Positions 52,157 through 61,958 of a DNA stretch of 64,000 nucleotides are shown here, piece after piece. Source of the DNA: CALJFL01 sp039964455 (GTDB lineage Bacteria > Pseudomonadota > Gammaproteobacteria > Pseudomonadales > Halieaceae). Made by a program: the position numbers and the translations under genes. How positions within the stretch are numbered: the stretch's first letter is position 1; each line of letters begins with the position of its first letter. The DNA is taken from positions 310,001 to 374,000 of the forward strand of contig JBDVXK010000012.1 in assembly GCA_039964455.1 (NCBI GenBank), given 5' to 3'. The notes under the pieces were generated by a model. It had not been told where the DNA came from and ran no database searches. It was given only the letters and a program-made list of their open reading frames with translations.

Positions 52157-53275
52157 CTAGAGAACCGCTCGCGGGTAGGACCCCAGCGGCTTCAGCAATA
52201 TAGATTGCTCTTCGAGCTCCGCGACAATGCCTGAGATGTTGTCGTCCTGCATGTGGCCTTCGAATTCGATAAAGAATACATAGGCCCACTTCTCGGTGCG
52301 TGACGGGCGGGTATCAATACGGGTGAGACTCACGCCGCGGGTACGAAACGGCTCCAGCAGACTGAACAGTGCGCCCGGCTTGTTGCGGCTGGAAACAATA
52401 ATGGAGGTTTTGTCGCGGCCACTGGGTGGCACCTCTTTGCGACCCACTATAAGAAAGCGGGTGGTATTGTCGGGGAAATCTTCAATGTTACTGGCGAGTT
52501 TGTCCAGACCATACTGGTCTGCAGCCATATCGCCGGCCACTGCTGCCACGGTCGGATCTTCAGCCGCCATACGGGCGGCTTCGCCGTTGCTACTGACCGC
52601 CACACGCTCGATCTTGGGCCAATGTTGGTCCAGCCAGTTACGACACTGGGCCAGTGCCTGTTGATGAGCACAAATGCGGGTTACCTGCGCTTCACTCGCG
52701 CCGGGCGCCGCCAACAGGTGATGAACGATACGCATCTCCACCTCGCCGGATATTTTCAGGGATGAATCCATGAAATTATCCAGGGTGTGGCTCACCATTC
52801 CCTCGGTTGAGTTCTCTACAGGTACAACCCCGTAATTACACTCGCCGGACTCAACCTGGGAAAAAACCGTGTCGATGGTGTTCTGCGAGACGCACAGCGC
52901 AGCATGACCAAAGTGCTTGATGGCAGCCGCCTGGGTAAACGTGCCCTCGGGGCCCAGATACGCTACCTGTAAGGGTTTTTCCAAGGCCAGGCAGGCCGAC
53001 ATCACTTCACGAAAAATATGGGCGACAGTATTACCGGGCAGGGGCCCCTCGTTTCGCTCAATGATGCCCTGCAACACCTGAGCCTCGCGCTCGGGACGAT
53101 AGTAAACAACCTCGGCCTCGGCATCGCCGGCCTCACGGGCGGCCAATACATCGGCCAGCTTGATATCAGCTACCCGCTGCGCGCACTGGGCCCTGCGATT
53201 CAACAGCGCCTGTATTTCGCGGTCAATGGCATCTATATCTGCCCTGACCGCCTCGAGATTCCGTTCGTCAGCCAT
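52157..53275 (-). CDS. pheA: bifunctional chorismate mutase / prephenate dehydratase
   Basis: The 372-residue P-protein for phenylalanine synthesis. It has an N-terminal AroQ chorismate mutase (about 5-95, RADIDAIDREIQALLNRRAQ), then prephenate dehydratase with YLGPEGTFTQAA and NTTRFLIVG, and a C-terminal ACT domain (about 290-370, GALFSLLEPFRTRGVSL) for phenylalanine feedback inhibition. It starts 12 bp after serC. Confidence 0.97.
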   Translation of the reverse strand: MADERNLEAVRADIDAIDREIQALLNRRAQCAQRVADIKLADVLAAREAGDAEAEVVYYRPEREAQVLQGIIERNEGPLPGNTVAHIFREVMSACLALEKPLQVAYLGPEGTFTQAAAIKHFGHAALCVSQNTIDTVFSQVESGECNYGVVPVENSTEGMVSHTLDNFMDSSLKISGEVEMRIVHHLLAAPGASEAQVTRICAHQQALAQCRNWLDQHWPKIERVAVSSNGEAARMAAEDPTVAAVAGDMAADQYGLDKLASNIEDFPDNTTRFLIVGRKEVPPSGRDKTSIIVSSRNKPGALFSLLEPFRTRGVSLTRIDTRPSRTEKWAYVFFIEFEGHMQDDNISGIVAELEEQSILLKPLGSYPRAVL

Positions 53276-53287
53276 GTACGTTCCAAC

Positions 53288-54367
53288 CTAGCCCTTACGC
53301 TGCTCAAAATCCTGCATGAAAGCGATCAAGGCGGCAACGGCCTCTTCGCTAACTGCATTGTAGATGCTGGCGCGCATACCGCCCACGGAACGGTGCCCTT
53401 TCAGGTTAAGGAGACCAGCAGCCTCACTTTCCTGCAGAAACACCTTGTCCAAGGCTGCGTCCGCAAGGGTAAAGGGCACATTCATTGACGACCGGCTCGC
53501 CAGCTCTACCGGATTGGCGTAAAAATCACTGCTATCAATGGCGCCGTACAGTGCCTCTGACTTTCGCTTATTAATAGTTTCCATGGCCGAGAGACCACCG
53601 AGGTCGGCGAGCCACTGGAATACCAGGTCCGCCAGATACAGGGCGAAAGTAGGCGGCGTGTTGTACATGGAATCGTTGTCGGCCGCGACTTGCCAGTTCA
53701 GCATCGATGGGCAGCTGTCCATGGCCCGACCCAGCAAGTCACGTCTTACGATAGCCAGGGTTAACCCCGCCGGGCCAATGTTTTTCTGTGCACCGGCATA
53801 GATAACGCCGAAACGGCTGACGTCTATAGGTCGCGAGAGAATAGTAGAGGACATGTCGGCGACTAAAGGCGCAGCCACTTCCGGGGTCCAGAAAAACTCG
53901 ACGCCTCCAATAGTTTCATTGGGGGTGTAATGCAAATAGCTTGCGTCGCTGCTCAGCGACCAGCTGTCCACAGCCGGTATGGTTGAGAAGTTCGTATCTT
54001 CCGCAGTTGCAACGACATTAACCTCGCCGTAGCGACGCGCTTCTGCGATCGCCTTCTTCGACCACTGCCCTGTATTGACGTAGTCCAGGGTCGCGCCGGG
54101 CGCGGCGAGGTTCAGCGGTACTGCCGAAAACTGTGTACTCGCGCCGCCCTGCAAAAACAGGACCGCGTAGTCATCACTGATGTCCAACAGCGTGCGCAGT
54201 GTCTGCTCGGCATGCTCAGCAACGCCTACAACCTCGGCACTGCGATGGCTCATCTCCATCAACGACAGGCCCTTGCCATGCCAGTCCAGCAGCTCTTCCT
54301 GTGCGGTTTTCAGAACTACCTCAGGCAGTGATGCCGGGCCGGCACAAAAATTGTAACAGCGGGTCAT
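53288..54367 (-). CDS. serC: phosphoserine aminotransferase
   Basis: A 359-residue PLP enzyme for serine and pyridoxine synthesis. It starts MTRCYNFCAGPASLPE. Visible are LQGGASTQFSAVP, DMSSTILSRP, and the PLP-lysine segment YAGAQKNIGPAG. The order gyrA-serC-pheA is conserved in Pseudomonas. Confidence 0.97.
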   Translation of the reverse strand: MTRCYNFCAGPASLPEVVLKTAQEELLDWHGKGLSLMEMSHRSAEVVGVAEHAEQTLRTLLDISDDYAVLFLQGGASTQFSAVPLNLAAPGATLDYVNTGQWSKKAIAEARRYGEVNVVATAEDTNFSTIPAVDSWSLSSDASYLHYTPNETIGGVEFFWTPEVAAPLVADMSSTILSRPIDVSRFGVIYAGAQKNIGPAGLTLAIVRRDLLGRAMDSCPSMLNWQVAADNDSMYNTPPTFALYLADLVFQWLADLGGLSAMETINKRKSEALYGAIDSSDFYANPVELASRSSMNVPFTLADAALDKVFLQESEAAGLLNLKGHRSVGGMRASIYNAVSEEAVAALIAFMQDFEQRKG

Positions 54368-54396
54368 GACCAGTTTTTCCTTGTGTTTAGAGGGAC

Positions 54397-56970
54397 CTAG
54401 TCCCCGTCAGACTCTGCGCCCTCAGGATCGATATCGACAACCTCAGGCTCTTGTATACGCTCAACGCTTACCAGCGATTCGCCTTCTTTGGTGCGGATAA
54501 CCCTGACACCCTGGGTGTTGCGTCCCAGCACGGACACCTCGTCCGATCGCGTGCGCACAAGCGTGCCCTGATTGGAGATCAGCATCAGCTCGTCGCCCTC
54601 GAACACCTGTGTGGCACCAACCAATTTGCCGTTGCGGTCGCTGGTAGACATGGCAATAACACCCTTGTTGCCGCGACCCTTGGTCGGGAATTCGCCAACA
54701 TCGGTACGCTTGCCATAACCATTCTCACTCACAGTGAGCACCTGGCCATTTTCCTGCGGGATAATCAGCGAGATCATGCTGTGACCCTCGCCAAGGCGAA
54801 TACCACGCACGCCCTTGGCCGTGCGGCCCATGGCACGAACGTCTCCCTCGCGGAAGCGGGCAGTTTTACCCTCACTGCTGAACAACATCACCTCACAATC
54901 ACCGTCGGTTATCGCTGTACCAACCAGCACATCGCCCTCCTCCAGCTCGAGCGCGCGCAATCCGACACTGCGCTGGCGGGCGAAGTTGGTCAGCTCGGTC
55001 TTCTTGACCGTGCCATTGGCTGTGGCCATAAAAATGAAGTTGCCCTCGGTGTATTCCTCCACTGGCAGAATTGACGTCACTCTCTCGTCATCTTCAAGCG
55101 GCAGCAGGTTAACCATAGGCCGGCCGCGCGAATTACGGCTTGCCAGTGGTATCTGGAATACCTTCAACCAGTACACCTTGCCCATATTGGAGAAACACAG
55201 AATGGTCGCATGCGTACTGGCAATCAGTAGATGCTCCACGAAGTCCTCGTCTTTTACAGCTGTTGCCGACTTACCCGTACCGCCACGGCGCTGAGCCTGG
55301 TAGTCCGTAAGTGGCTGCGTTTTCGCATAGCCTCCGTGAGAAATCGTGACCACGCGATCTTCTTCGGTGATCAGGTCTTCTACGGTCAGGTCATGCTGGG
55401 ACGCTGTAATTTCGGTCTGTCGCTCATCGCCATACTCGCTGACGATTTCTTCCAATTCCTCGCGTATCACCAGTTTCAGACGCTCGGGGTCAGCGAGAAT
55501 ATCGAGGTAATCGGCAATTTCAGCCAGCCGTTCCTGAAACTCGTTCAGCAGCTTTTCGTGTTCAAGGCCCGTCAGTCGATGCAGGCGCAATTCGAGAATG
55601 GCCTGGGCCTGGGCTGGCGACAGATGGTATTGACCATCGTGCAAACCGTACTGTGGCTCCAGGTCGTCCGGCCTGCAGGCATCGGCGCCGGCACGCTCCA
55701 GCATGGTCATAACATCACCAGGCGTCCAGGAACGAGCCAGCAATTTCTCGCGGGCCTCGGCGGCGCTGGGTGAGGCTTTAATCAACTCAATCACCGGATC
55801 AATGTTGGCCAGTGCGATCGCCAGGCCTTCAAGCAGGTGTCCACGCTCGCGGGCTTTACGCAGCAAATACACCGTACGGCGAGTAACCACCTCGCGCCTG
55901 TGGCGAATAAATGCCTCGATGATTTCCTTTAGGTTCAGTACCCGGGGCTGACCGTCAACGAGCGCCACCATATTGATACCGAACACAGACTGCAGCTGAG
56001 TCTGGGCATAGAGGTTATTGAGCACAACGTCGCCTATTTCACCACGGCGCAGCTCGATAACCACCCGCATACCGTCCTTGTCAGACTCGTCGCGCAGCTC
56101 GGTAATACCCTCGATCTTCTTTTCCTTAACCAGCTCAGCGATGCGCTCGATAAGACGAGCCTTGTTCAGCTGATAGGGAATCTCGTGGATGAGGATGGTG
56201 TCTTTGCCTTTCTTTTCATCCGTGATCACCTCAGCCTTGGCGCGCACGTAAATACGGCCCCGGCCTGTGCGGTAGGCCTGAATGATGCCAGCGCGGCCAT
56301 TGATTATGGCCCCCGTCGGGAAATCGGGACCAGGAATATGCTCCATCAACTCATCGACAGTAATGTCGGGGTTATTGATCAATGCCAGGCAACCGCTAAT
56401 GACCTCGGTCAGGTTGTGCGGCGGAATATTGGTCGCCATGCCCACCGCAATACCAGAAGAACCATTGATCAACAGGTTGGGCACGCGGGTTGGCATGACA
56501 GCCGGAATCTGCTCAGTGCCGTCATAGTTGTCGACGAAGTCGACAGTCTCTTTATCCAGGTCAGCAAGAATCGCGTGGGCAATCTTGCGCATGCGAATTT
56601 CGGTATAACGCATGGCAGCCGCGGAATCGCCATCCACCGAGCCAAAGTTGCCCTGCCCGTCTACCAGCATGTAGCGCAGAGAAAATGGCTGGGCCATTCT
56701 TACGATGGTGTCATACACCGCCGAGTCGCCATGCGGATGGTATTTACCAATCACATCACCGACCACGCGTGCCGACTTTTTATAGGCCTTGTTCCAGTCG
56801 TTGTTAAGCTCGTTCATGGCGAACAGCACTCGCCTGTGCACCGGCTTCAAGCCATCGCGCACATCCGGAAGCGCCCGCCCCACGATTACGCTCATGGCGT
56901 AGTCGAGGTAGGACTGTTTCATCTCGTCTTCGATATTGACGGGGAGAATTTCTTTGGCTATTTCACCCAT
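54397..56970 (-). CDS. gyrA: DNA gyrase subunit A
   Basis: The 857-residue A chain. The quinolone-determining region reads YHPHGDSAVYDTIVRMAQPF, with wild-type Ser and Asp at the two classic resistance positions, and the catalytic Tyr lies in AAMRYTEIRM. A GyrA box QRRGGTGK and six beta-pinwheel blades follow, then an acidic tail. It is the first gene of the gyrA-serC-pheA-tyrA-aroA-cmk-rpsA series. Confidence 0.98.
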   Translation of the reverse strand: MGEIAKEILPVNIEDEMKQSYLDYAMSVIVGRALPDVRDGLKPVHRRVLFAMNELNNDWNKAYKKSARVVGDVIGKYHPHGDSAVYDTIVRMAQPFSLRYMLVDGQGNFGSVDGDSAAAMRYTEIRMRKIAHAILADLDKETVDFVDNYDGTEQIPAVMPTRVPNLLINGSSGIAVGMATNIPPHNLTEVISGCLALINNPDITVDELMEHIPGPDFPTGAIINGRAGIIQAYRTGRGRIYVRAKAEVITDEKKGKDTILIHEIPYQLNKARLIERIAELVKEKKIEGITELRDESDKDGMRVVIELRRGEIGDVVLNNLYAQTQLQSVFGINMVALVDGQPRVLNLKEIIEAFIRHRREVVTRRTVYLLRKARERGHLLEGLAIALANIDPVIELIKASPSAAEAREKLLARSWTPGDVMTMLERAGADACRPDDLEPQYGLHDGQYHLSPAQAQAILELRLHRLTGLEHEKLLNEFQERLAEIADYLDILADPERLKLVIREELEEIVSEYGDERQTEITASQHDLTVEDLITEEDRVVTISHGGYAKTQPLTDYQAQRRGGTGKSATAVKDEDFVEHLLIASTHATILCFSNMGKVYWLKVFQIPLASRNSRGRPMVNLLPLEDDERVTSILPVEEYTEGNFIFMATANGTVKKTELTNFARQRSVGLRALELEEGDVLVGTAITDGDCEVMLFSSEGKTARFREGDVRAMGRTAKGVRGIRLGEGHSMISLIIPQENGQVLTVSENGYGKRTDVGEFPTKGRGNKGVIAMSTSDRNGKLVGATQVFEGDELMLISNQGTLVRTRSDEVSVLGRNTQGVRVIRTKEGESLVSVERIQEPEVVDIDPEGAESDGD

Positions 56971-57088
56971 GTAAAGCGATTTCCTTAACGTCCGATATGA
57001 GGGCTGTTTTTATATGTTGGGACCCACCGGGTTTTCTCGCGTGGATCGGTCTTAAACAGCTTTGCGCGCCCTCTGGCGCAAACCAGTA

Positions 57089-57117
57089 ATTATACGGTTT
57101 TTGAGGCTTAACTGCTA
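57089..57117 (-). promoter_or_regulatory. possible gyrA promoter
   Basis: A perfect TATAAT (57089-57094) on the minus strand, with a poor -35 (TAGCAG, 57112-57117) at 17 bases. It lies about 120 bp before gyrA. The rest of the 296-bp gap 56971-57266 shows no gene; it must also hold the promoter of the divergent deaminase gene. Confidence 0.45.
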
Positions 57118-57266
57118 TGTTTTTGCCCATTTGAACGCAGCAATCAAGCCGCTTTCAGCCAATTACGGTTATACTTTCGCGCGCGCCTGCCAACAGCGAG
57201 CAGACGACGCGCAATCGATCACTTTTTGATCACGGAAATGGCAACAAAGAACAGGAAAAGTGCCGC

Positions 57267-58598
57267 ATGAGCGACGCAGATACCACGGTAGACACTCTCT
57301 TGCATCCAGGCTGGATAATCCCGGTGTTGCCGGAAGGCGAGGTGCTTACAGATCACAGCCTGGCAATCACCAATGGTCAGATCAGCGCGATACTGCCGCG
57401 ATCCGAGACCAGCGGGTTTCAGGCGACGCAGGAGCTAGAACTGCCCGAGCACGCCCTGCTACCCGGGTTGATTAACAGCCACGGCCATGCGGCAATGAGT
57501 CTGTTGCGTGGCTACGCCGATGATCAACCCCTGATGCCCTGGCTGGAACAGCATATCTGGCCAGCGGAAACCGAGCATGTCAGCGAGGAATTTGTTCGCG
57601 ACGGTGCCGAGTTAGCCATCGCAGAGATGCTACGCAGCGGCACAACCACCTTCAGCGATATGTATTTTTTCCCTGAGGTCGTAGCCCAACTGGCCAGGGA
57701 TGTTGGCATTCGCTGCCAACTGAGCTTTCCGATTTTCGACTTCCCCACGGCCTGGGCGAATAATGCCGACGAGTACATCAGCAAGGGGCTGGCGTTGCGC
57801 GATGACGTCAAACACAGCGAACTGGTCAACGTGATCTTTGGACCCCACGCACCCTACACCGTGTCAGAGGCCAACCTGACAAAGGTTGCCACCCTGGCTG
57901 CGGAGCTGGACCTGGCGGTGCATATTCATCTGCATGAAACTGCAGGCGAGGTATTGCAGGCCGTGGAACAAAATGGTGAACGCCCGCTGGACAGCCTGCA
58001 CCGGCTGGGTCTGCTGGGGCCGCGCAGCCAGTGCGTGCATATGACCGACCTGGGGGACCAGGATATCGCCCTGCTTGCAGCGACTGGCGCCCACGTTGTG
58101 CACTGCCCGCAATCCAATATGAAGCTGGCTTCCGGGACCTGCCCGGTAGGAAAGCTTCTGGACGCCGGCGTCAATGTGGCGCTGGGAACCGACAGTGCCG
58201 CCAGCAACAACGACCTGAATATGTTCGGCGAGATGCAGGCCGCAGCACTGCTGGCCAAGTTACACAGCAGCGACGCGACCGTGATACCCGCCGCCACAGC
58301 CCTGACCATGGCCACAATGGGTGGCGCACGCGCAATGGGGCTGGAAGACCGAATAGGTAGCCTGGAGCCTGGCAAACAGGCTGATATTATCGCTGTGGAC
58401 CTGAGCCAACCGGAAACACAACCGCTGTATAATCCAATATCACAGCTCGTGTACGCCTGTAATGGCAGTCAGGTGAGCCATAGCTGGATCGCCGGTGAAG
58501 CAGTGATGGAAGATCGTCGCCTGCTGAGCATCGACCAGGACGCCCTTATTCGCCGTGTTGCCAGCTGGCAGACCCGTATCAACCAAACCGGACAGTAG
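57267..58598 (+). CDS. TRZ/ATZ-family amidohydrolase (5'-methylthioadenosine/S-adenosylhomocysteine deaminase-like)
   Basis: A 443-residue metal-dependent hydrolase with a composite beta-domain and TIM barrel. The metal ligands appear as NSHGHAAMSLLRGYADD, IHLHETAGE, HCPQSNMKLASG and GTDSAASNND. In Pseudomonas the equivalent gene lies between mtnA and ubiG and deaminates methylthioadenosine or adenosine derivatives. It starts the plus-strand operon with ubiG, a MupP-like phosphatase and a YciK-like dehydrogenase. Confidence 0.9.
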   Translation: MSDADTTVDTLLHPGWIIPVLPEGEVLTDHSLAITNGQISAILPRSETSGFQATQELELPEHALLPGLINSHGHAAMSLLRGYADDQPLMPWLEQHIWPAETEHVSEEFVRDGAELAIAEMLRSGTTTFSDMYFFPEVVAQLARDVGIRCQLSFPIFDFPTAWANNADEYISKGLALRDDVKHSELVNVIFGPHAPYTVSEANLTKVATLAAELDLAVHIHLHETAGEVLQAVEQNGERPLDSLHRLGLLGPRSQCVHMTDLGDQDIALLAATGAHVVHCPQSNMKLASGTCPVGKLLDAGVNVALGTDSAASNNDLNMFGEMQAAALLAKLHSSDATVIPAATALTMATMGGARAMGLEDRIGSLEPGKQADIIAVDLSQPETQPLYNPISQLVYACNGSQVSHSWIAGEAVMEDRRLLSIDQDALIRRVASWQTRINQTGQ

Positions 58599-58604
58599 CC
58601 TCCC

Positions 58605-59315
58605 ATGACAGCTGAAATAAATGTCGACCCGCAGGAAATAGCCAAGTTCGAGGCGCTGGCCTCTCGCTGGTGGGACCGCGACAGTGAATTCAAACCCCTG
58701 CACGATATCAATCCCCTGCGCGCCAACTATATTGACGAACGCTCACCTGTTGCGGGTCAGCGTCTGGTAGATGTGGGCTGTGGTGGCGGCATTCTGGCCG
58801 AGGCCATGGCGCATCGCGGTGCAACCGTAACCGGGATAGACATGGGCGAGGCGCCGCTGTCAGTGGCCCGTATCCACCAGATCGAATCCGGCGTTGAGGT
58901 GGAGTATCGTCAGTCAACAGCGGAACAACTGGCAGACGAACGCCCGGCCGCATTCGATATCGTCTGTTGCCTGGAAATGCTTGAGCACGTACCCGATCCG
59001 GCGGCGGTTATCGCGGCCTGCGCCAAGCTCGCCAGGCCGGGTGCTTCCCTATACTTCTCGACCATCAATCGCAATCCGAAGAGCTTCGCCCTGATGATCG
59101 TCGGCGCCGAACATGTGTTGAAGCTATTACCCGCAGGCACCCACGAATACGCCAAATTCATCAGGCCGTCAGAACTGGCTACCTGGTGCCGGGAAGCAGG
59201 ATTGCTGCTACAAGACAGCACCGGGCTCACTTACAATCCCCTGACCAAGCGCTACCGGCTCAATCCGCAGGATGTAGCTGTCAACTACATGGTACGGGCG
59301 ATAAAACCCGCATGA
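58605..59315 (+). CDS. ubiG: 3-demethylubiquinol / 2-polyprenyl-6-hydroxyphenol O-methyltransferase
   Basis: A 236-residue SAM-dependent methyltransferase for both O-methylations in ubiquinone synthesis. It starts with ASRWWDRDSEFKPLHDINPL and RANYIDERSPV, has motif I VDVGCGGGILAEAMA, and CLEMLEHVPDP. The amphipathic C-terminal part fits membrane association. It starts 6 bp after the deaminase stop and overlaps the next gene by 4 bases. Confidence 0.96.
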   Translation: MTAEINVDPQEIAKFEALASRWWDRDSEFKPLHDINPLRANYIDERSPVAGQRLVDVGCGGGILAEAMAHRGATVTGIDMGEAPLSVARIHQIESGVEVEYRQSTAEQLADERPAAFDIVCCLEMLEHVPDPAAVIAACAKLARPGASLYFSTINRNPKSFALMIVGAEHVLKLLPAGTHEYAKFIRPSELATWCREAGLLLQDSTGLTYNPLTKRYRLNPQDVAVNYMVRAIKPA

Positions 59316-59989
59316 GCGCCCTGCCCTCAAACCTGCAGGCAGTGATCTTCGATCTCGATGGCACGCTGGTAGATACCGCAGATGAATTTGTCGTGGTGGT
59401 GCAGGCACTTCGCGCCGAGCATGATCGCCAGCCGTTGCCCGAAGATATCATTCGCTCAAATGTGTCCAACGGCGCGCGCGCCCTGACCAGCCTGGCCCTG
59501 GACCTGGACGAATCGGCACCCGAGTTCGAAGAGAAGCGCCTCAGGCTGCTCGAGCTCTATAGCGAGGTGCTGGGCACCGTAGCAGCGCTTTATCCTGGCA
59601 TTCAGGAGTTACTGGACGGTCTCTCAGAGCGCGGCATAGGCTGGGGGATCGCCACAAACAAACCCCGGCTCTATACCGAACCGCTGCTGGCCAGGCTCAA
59701 TCTGTCGCCTGCGCCCGGCAGCGTGGTCTGTCCCGATGACGTCACCGACCGTAAACCGCACCCTGAATCCCTGTATCTGAACTGCCGCCATCTGGATTGC
59801 GCTCCTGCAAATAGCATCTATATTGGCGACCATAAACGCGACATTGAAGCTGGCAGGCGGGCCGGCATGTTTACCATTGCCGCCACCTACGGCTACATAG
59901 AGGCCCACGACGATCCGGCGGCGTGGGGCGCGAATATCGAAGTAGACCGCAGCGACAAGCTCGCGGCAATGCTACTGACCAACCGCTAA
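59312..59989 (+). CDS. mupP: HAD-family phosphatase, MupP-like (N-acetylmuramic acid 6-phosphate phosphatase)
   Basis: A 225-residue HAD hydrolase of the Gph type. The nucleophile motif is VIFDLDGTLVDT, motif II is ATNK, and motif IV is YIGDHKRDIEAG. The place between ubiG and a YciK-like gene equals the Pseudomonas locus whose phosphatase, MupP, acts in peptidoglycan recycling. The ATG overlaps the ubiG stop (ATGA). Phosphoglycolate phosphatase is the other possibility. Confidence 0.8.
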   Translation: MSALPSNLQAVIFDLDGTLVDTADEFVVVVQALRAEHDRQPLPEDIIRSNVSNGARALTSLALDLDESAPEFEEKRLRLLELYSEVLGTVAALYPGIQELLDGLSERGIGWGIATNKPRLYTEPLLARLNLSPAPGSVVCPDDVTDRKPHPESLYLNCRHLDCAPANSIYIGDHKRDIEAGRRAGMFTIAATYGYIEAHDDPAAWGANIEVDRSDKLAAMLLTNR

Positions 59990-60008
59990 CCCCGGTACGA
60001 GAAAAACT

Positions 60009-60764
60009 ATGAGCGACATAATCCCCGGCGACTACGCGCCTGCCGCCGACCTGCTGGCCGGCAAGACCCTGCTGGTAACCGGCGCGGGAGACGGCATCGG
60101 TCGCGCCGCTGCCCTGAGCTTTGCCAGCCACGGTGCCACCGTGGTGTTACTGGGTCGGACTGTGGCCAAGCTGGAAGCGGTATACGATGAAATCGAATCG
60201 GCTGGCGGCCCGCAGGCGGCCATCTTCCCCATGGATCTGGCGACCGTAGACAATGAGCAGGTTATAGAACTGGCTGCTGCCATGACAGACACCTTTGGCC
60301 GCCTGGACGGCCTGCTGCACAACGCCAGTGTACTGGGGGAAAGACGCCCGATTGAGAGCGCCACTTATGCCGGCTGGCAGGAAGTCATGCAGGTCAACGT
60401 CAACGCCCAGTTTCTGCTAACCCGACACCTGCTGCCCCTGCTACAAGCCGCTCCCAACGCATCCATTGTATTCACCTCGTCCGGCGTGGGCCGCAAAGGA
60501 CGCGCCTTCTGGGGTGCCTACGCCGCATCAAAATTTGCCACCGAGGGTTTTATGCAGGTGCTGGCAGACGAGCTGGAAAATACCTGCAATGTCCGGGTGA
60601 ACAGCCTCAACCCGGGCGCAACAAACACTGCGATGCGGCGCACCGCGTATCCTTCTGAACCGCCCACAGACAACCCCTCTCCCGAGGAGATCATGCCCGC
60701 TTACCTGTATTTGATGGGTGATGACAGCCTGGCAATGAACGGCCAGGCACTGAGCGTACGCTAG
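60009..60764 (+). CDS. YciK-like short-chain dehydrogenase
   Basis: A 251-residue SDR oxidoreductase with the NAD(P) site TGAGDGIGRAAAL, HNASVLGE, and YAASKFATEG (Tyr and Lys). The Leu-Asn-Pro-Gly stretch and the end NGQALSVR resemble E. coli YciK and the Pseudomonas gene that follows mupP. The substrate is unknown. Confidence 0.85.
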   Translation: MSDIIPGDYAPAADLLAGKTLLVTGAGDGIGRAAALSFASHGATVVLLGRTVAKLEAVYDEIESAGGPQAAIFPMDLATVDNEQVIELAAAMTDTFGRLDGLLHNASVLGERRPIESATYAGWQEVMQVNVNAQFLLTRHLLPLLQAAPNASIVFTSSGVGRKGRAFWGAYAASKFATEGFMQVLADELENTCNVRVNSLNPGATNTAMRRTAYPSEPPTDNPSPEEIMPAYLYLMGDDSLAMNGQALSVR

Positions 60765-60776
60765 GCAGCCGCAGGA

Positions 60777-61946
60777 TCAGAGCATAGCGAGATCGCCGCG
60801 CACTGAGGCACGGAACAGGGTTTCCAGCCCAGCTGCATCAATAGGCTTGGCATTCGTGGCTGTGCAGGGATCCAACTCAGCGATACGGCCTACCTCCTGC
60901 GCACGGGACTCGTCGACATCCAGGGCAGCGAGATTCTCGGGAATATTCAACTGCTGACGAAATGCCAACAGGAAATCCAAAAACGCGTTGGCATCACCGC
61001 CAGGTAACTGTAATACCCGCGACAAATAGGCCAGCCGGTCTGCCACAACATCCATGTTCTGCTTGACCCCAAAGGGCAGCACAATCGCATTGGTCAAACC
61101 GTGGTGGGTGTTATAGAGCCCGCCAATCACGTGTGACACCGAGTGAATCGACCCCAGGCCTTTTTGAAACGCGACAGCCCCCATGGAGGCAGCGACCAGC
61201 ATATTTCCCCTGGCTTCCAGATTGCTGCCATCCGCTACCGCTTCCGGCAACCACTGGCTGATCATGCGAATGGCTTCCACCGCAATTCCCTGGGACATGG
61301 GGTGAAAATTTGGCGACATAAAAGCCTCCAGCGCATGCACCAGTGCATCTATTCCGGTCCACGCGGTGACATTCGCCGGCAGGCCAACGGTGAGGCTGGG
61401 GTCACTGATGACCAGGTTGGGCAACATGCTGGGATGCCAAAGCACCTTCTTGCTGTGGTTGTCCTCATCCAGTATCACCGCCGCGCGACCCACTTCCGAA
61501 CCGGTACCCGCGGTAGTGGGCACGGCAACCACAGGCACCAGGGCCTCCGGGGCAAGCGCCATGGGCTCGGATTCCATGTCGGCAAAATTCCACAGCGAGC
61601 TTTCCTGCTTCGCCACCAAGGCGACGGTTTTTCCCACATCCAGAGCCGAGCCACCGCCAACCGCAATCACACCGTCGCAGTCGCCGGCATGAAAAGCCGC
61701 CACGCCCGCTTCGACATTGGCGCCAGTGGGGTTGCCCTGAACGCCTGAAAAGACAGACAGCTTCAGCCCTGCGCCCTGCAGCGCTGCCACCAGCTCCTGA
61801 ATAACATCTAGATCGGCCAGGCCCTGGTCGGTGATCAGCAGGGGCGCATCGATGGCCAGCGTGTTGCAGGCCAGCGGCAGATCCAAAGAGCGCTGCGTAC
61901 CGAACCATATCGGGTTGGGATAGCCCCAATCTGTCGCTTCAAACAT
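60777..61946 (-). CDS. iron-containing alcohol dehydrogenase
   Basis: A 389-residue group III alcohol dehydrogenase. The NAD-binding GGGSALDVGKTVALV and metal ligands in the range D...H...H (ALVHALEAF, SIHSVSHVIGG and NTHHGLTNAI) are visible. It follows the glutamine-synthetase-like gene by 12 bp in the same direction, so they are probably an operon. The natural substrate is unknown. Confidence 0.92.
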   Translation of the reverse strand: MFEATDWGYPNPIWFGTQRSLDLPLACNTLAIDAPLLITDQGLADLDVIQELVAALQGAGLKLSVFSGVQGNPTGANVEAGVAAFHAGDCDGVIAVGGGSALDVGKTVALVAKQESSLWNFADMESEPMALAPEALVPVVAVPTTAGTGSEVGRAAVILDEDNHSKKVLWHPSMLPNLVISDPSLTVGLPANVTAWTGIDALVHALEAFMSPNFHPMSQGIAVEAIRMISQWLPEAVADGSNLEARGNMLVAASMGAVAFQKGLGSIHSVSHVIGGLYNTHHGLTNAIVLPFGVKQNMDVVADRLAYLSRVLQLPGGDANAFLDFLLAFRQQLNIPENLAALDVDESRAQEVGRIAELDPCTATNAKPIDAAGLETLFRASVRGDLAML

Positions 61947-61958
61947 AAGCTGTGTCTC

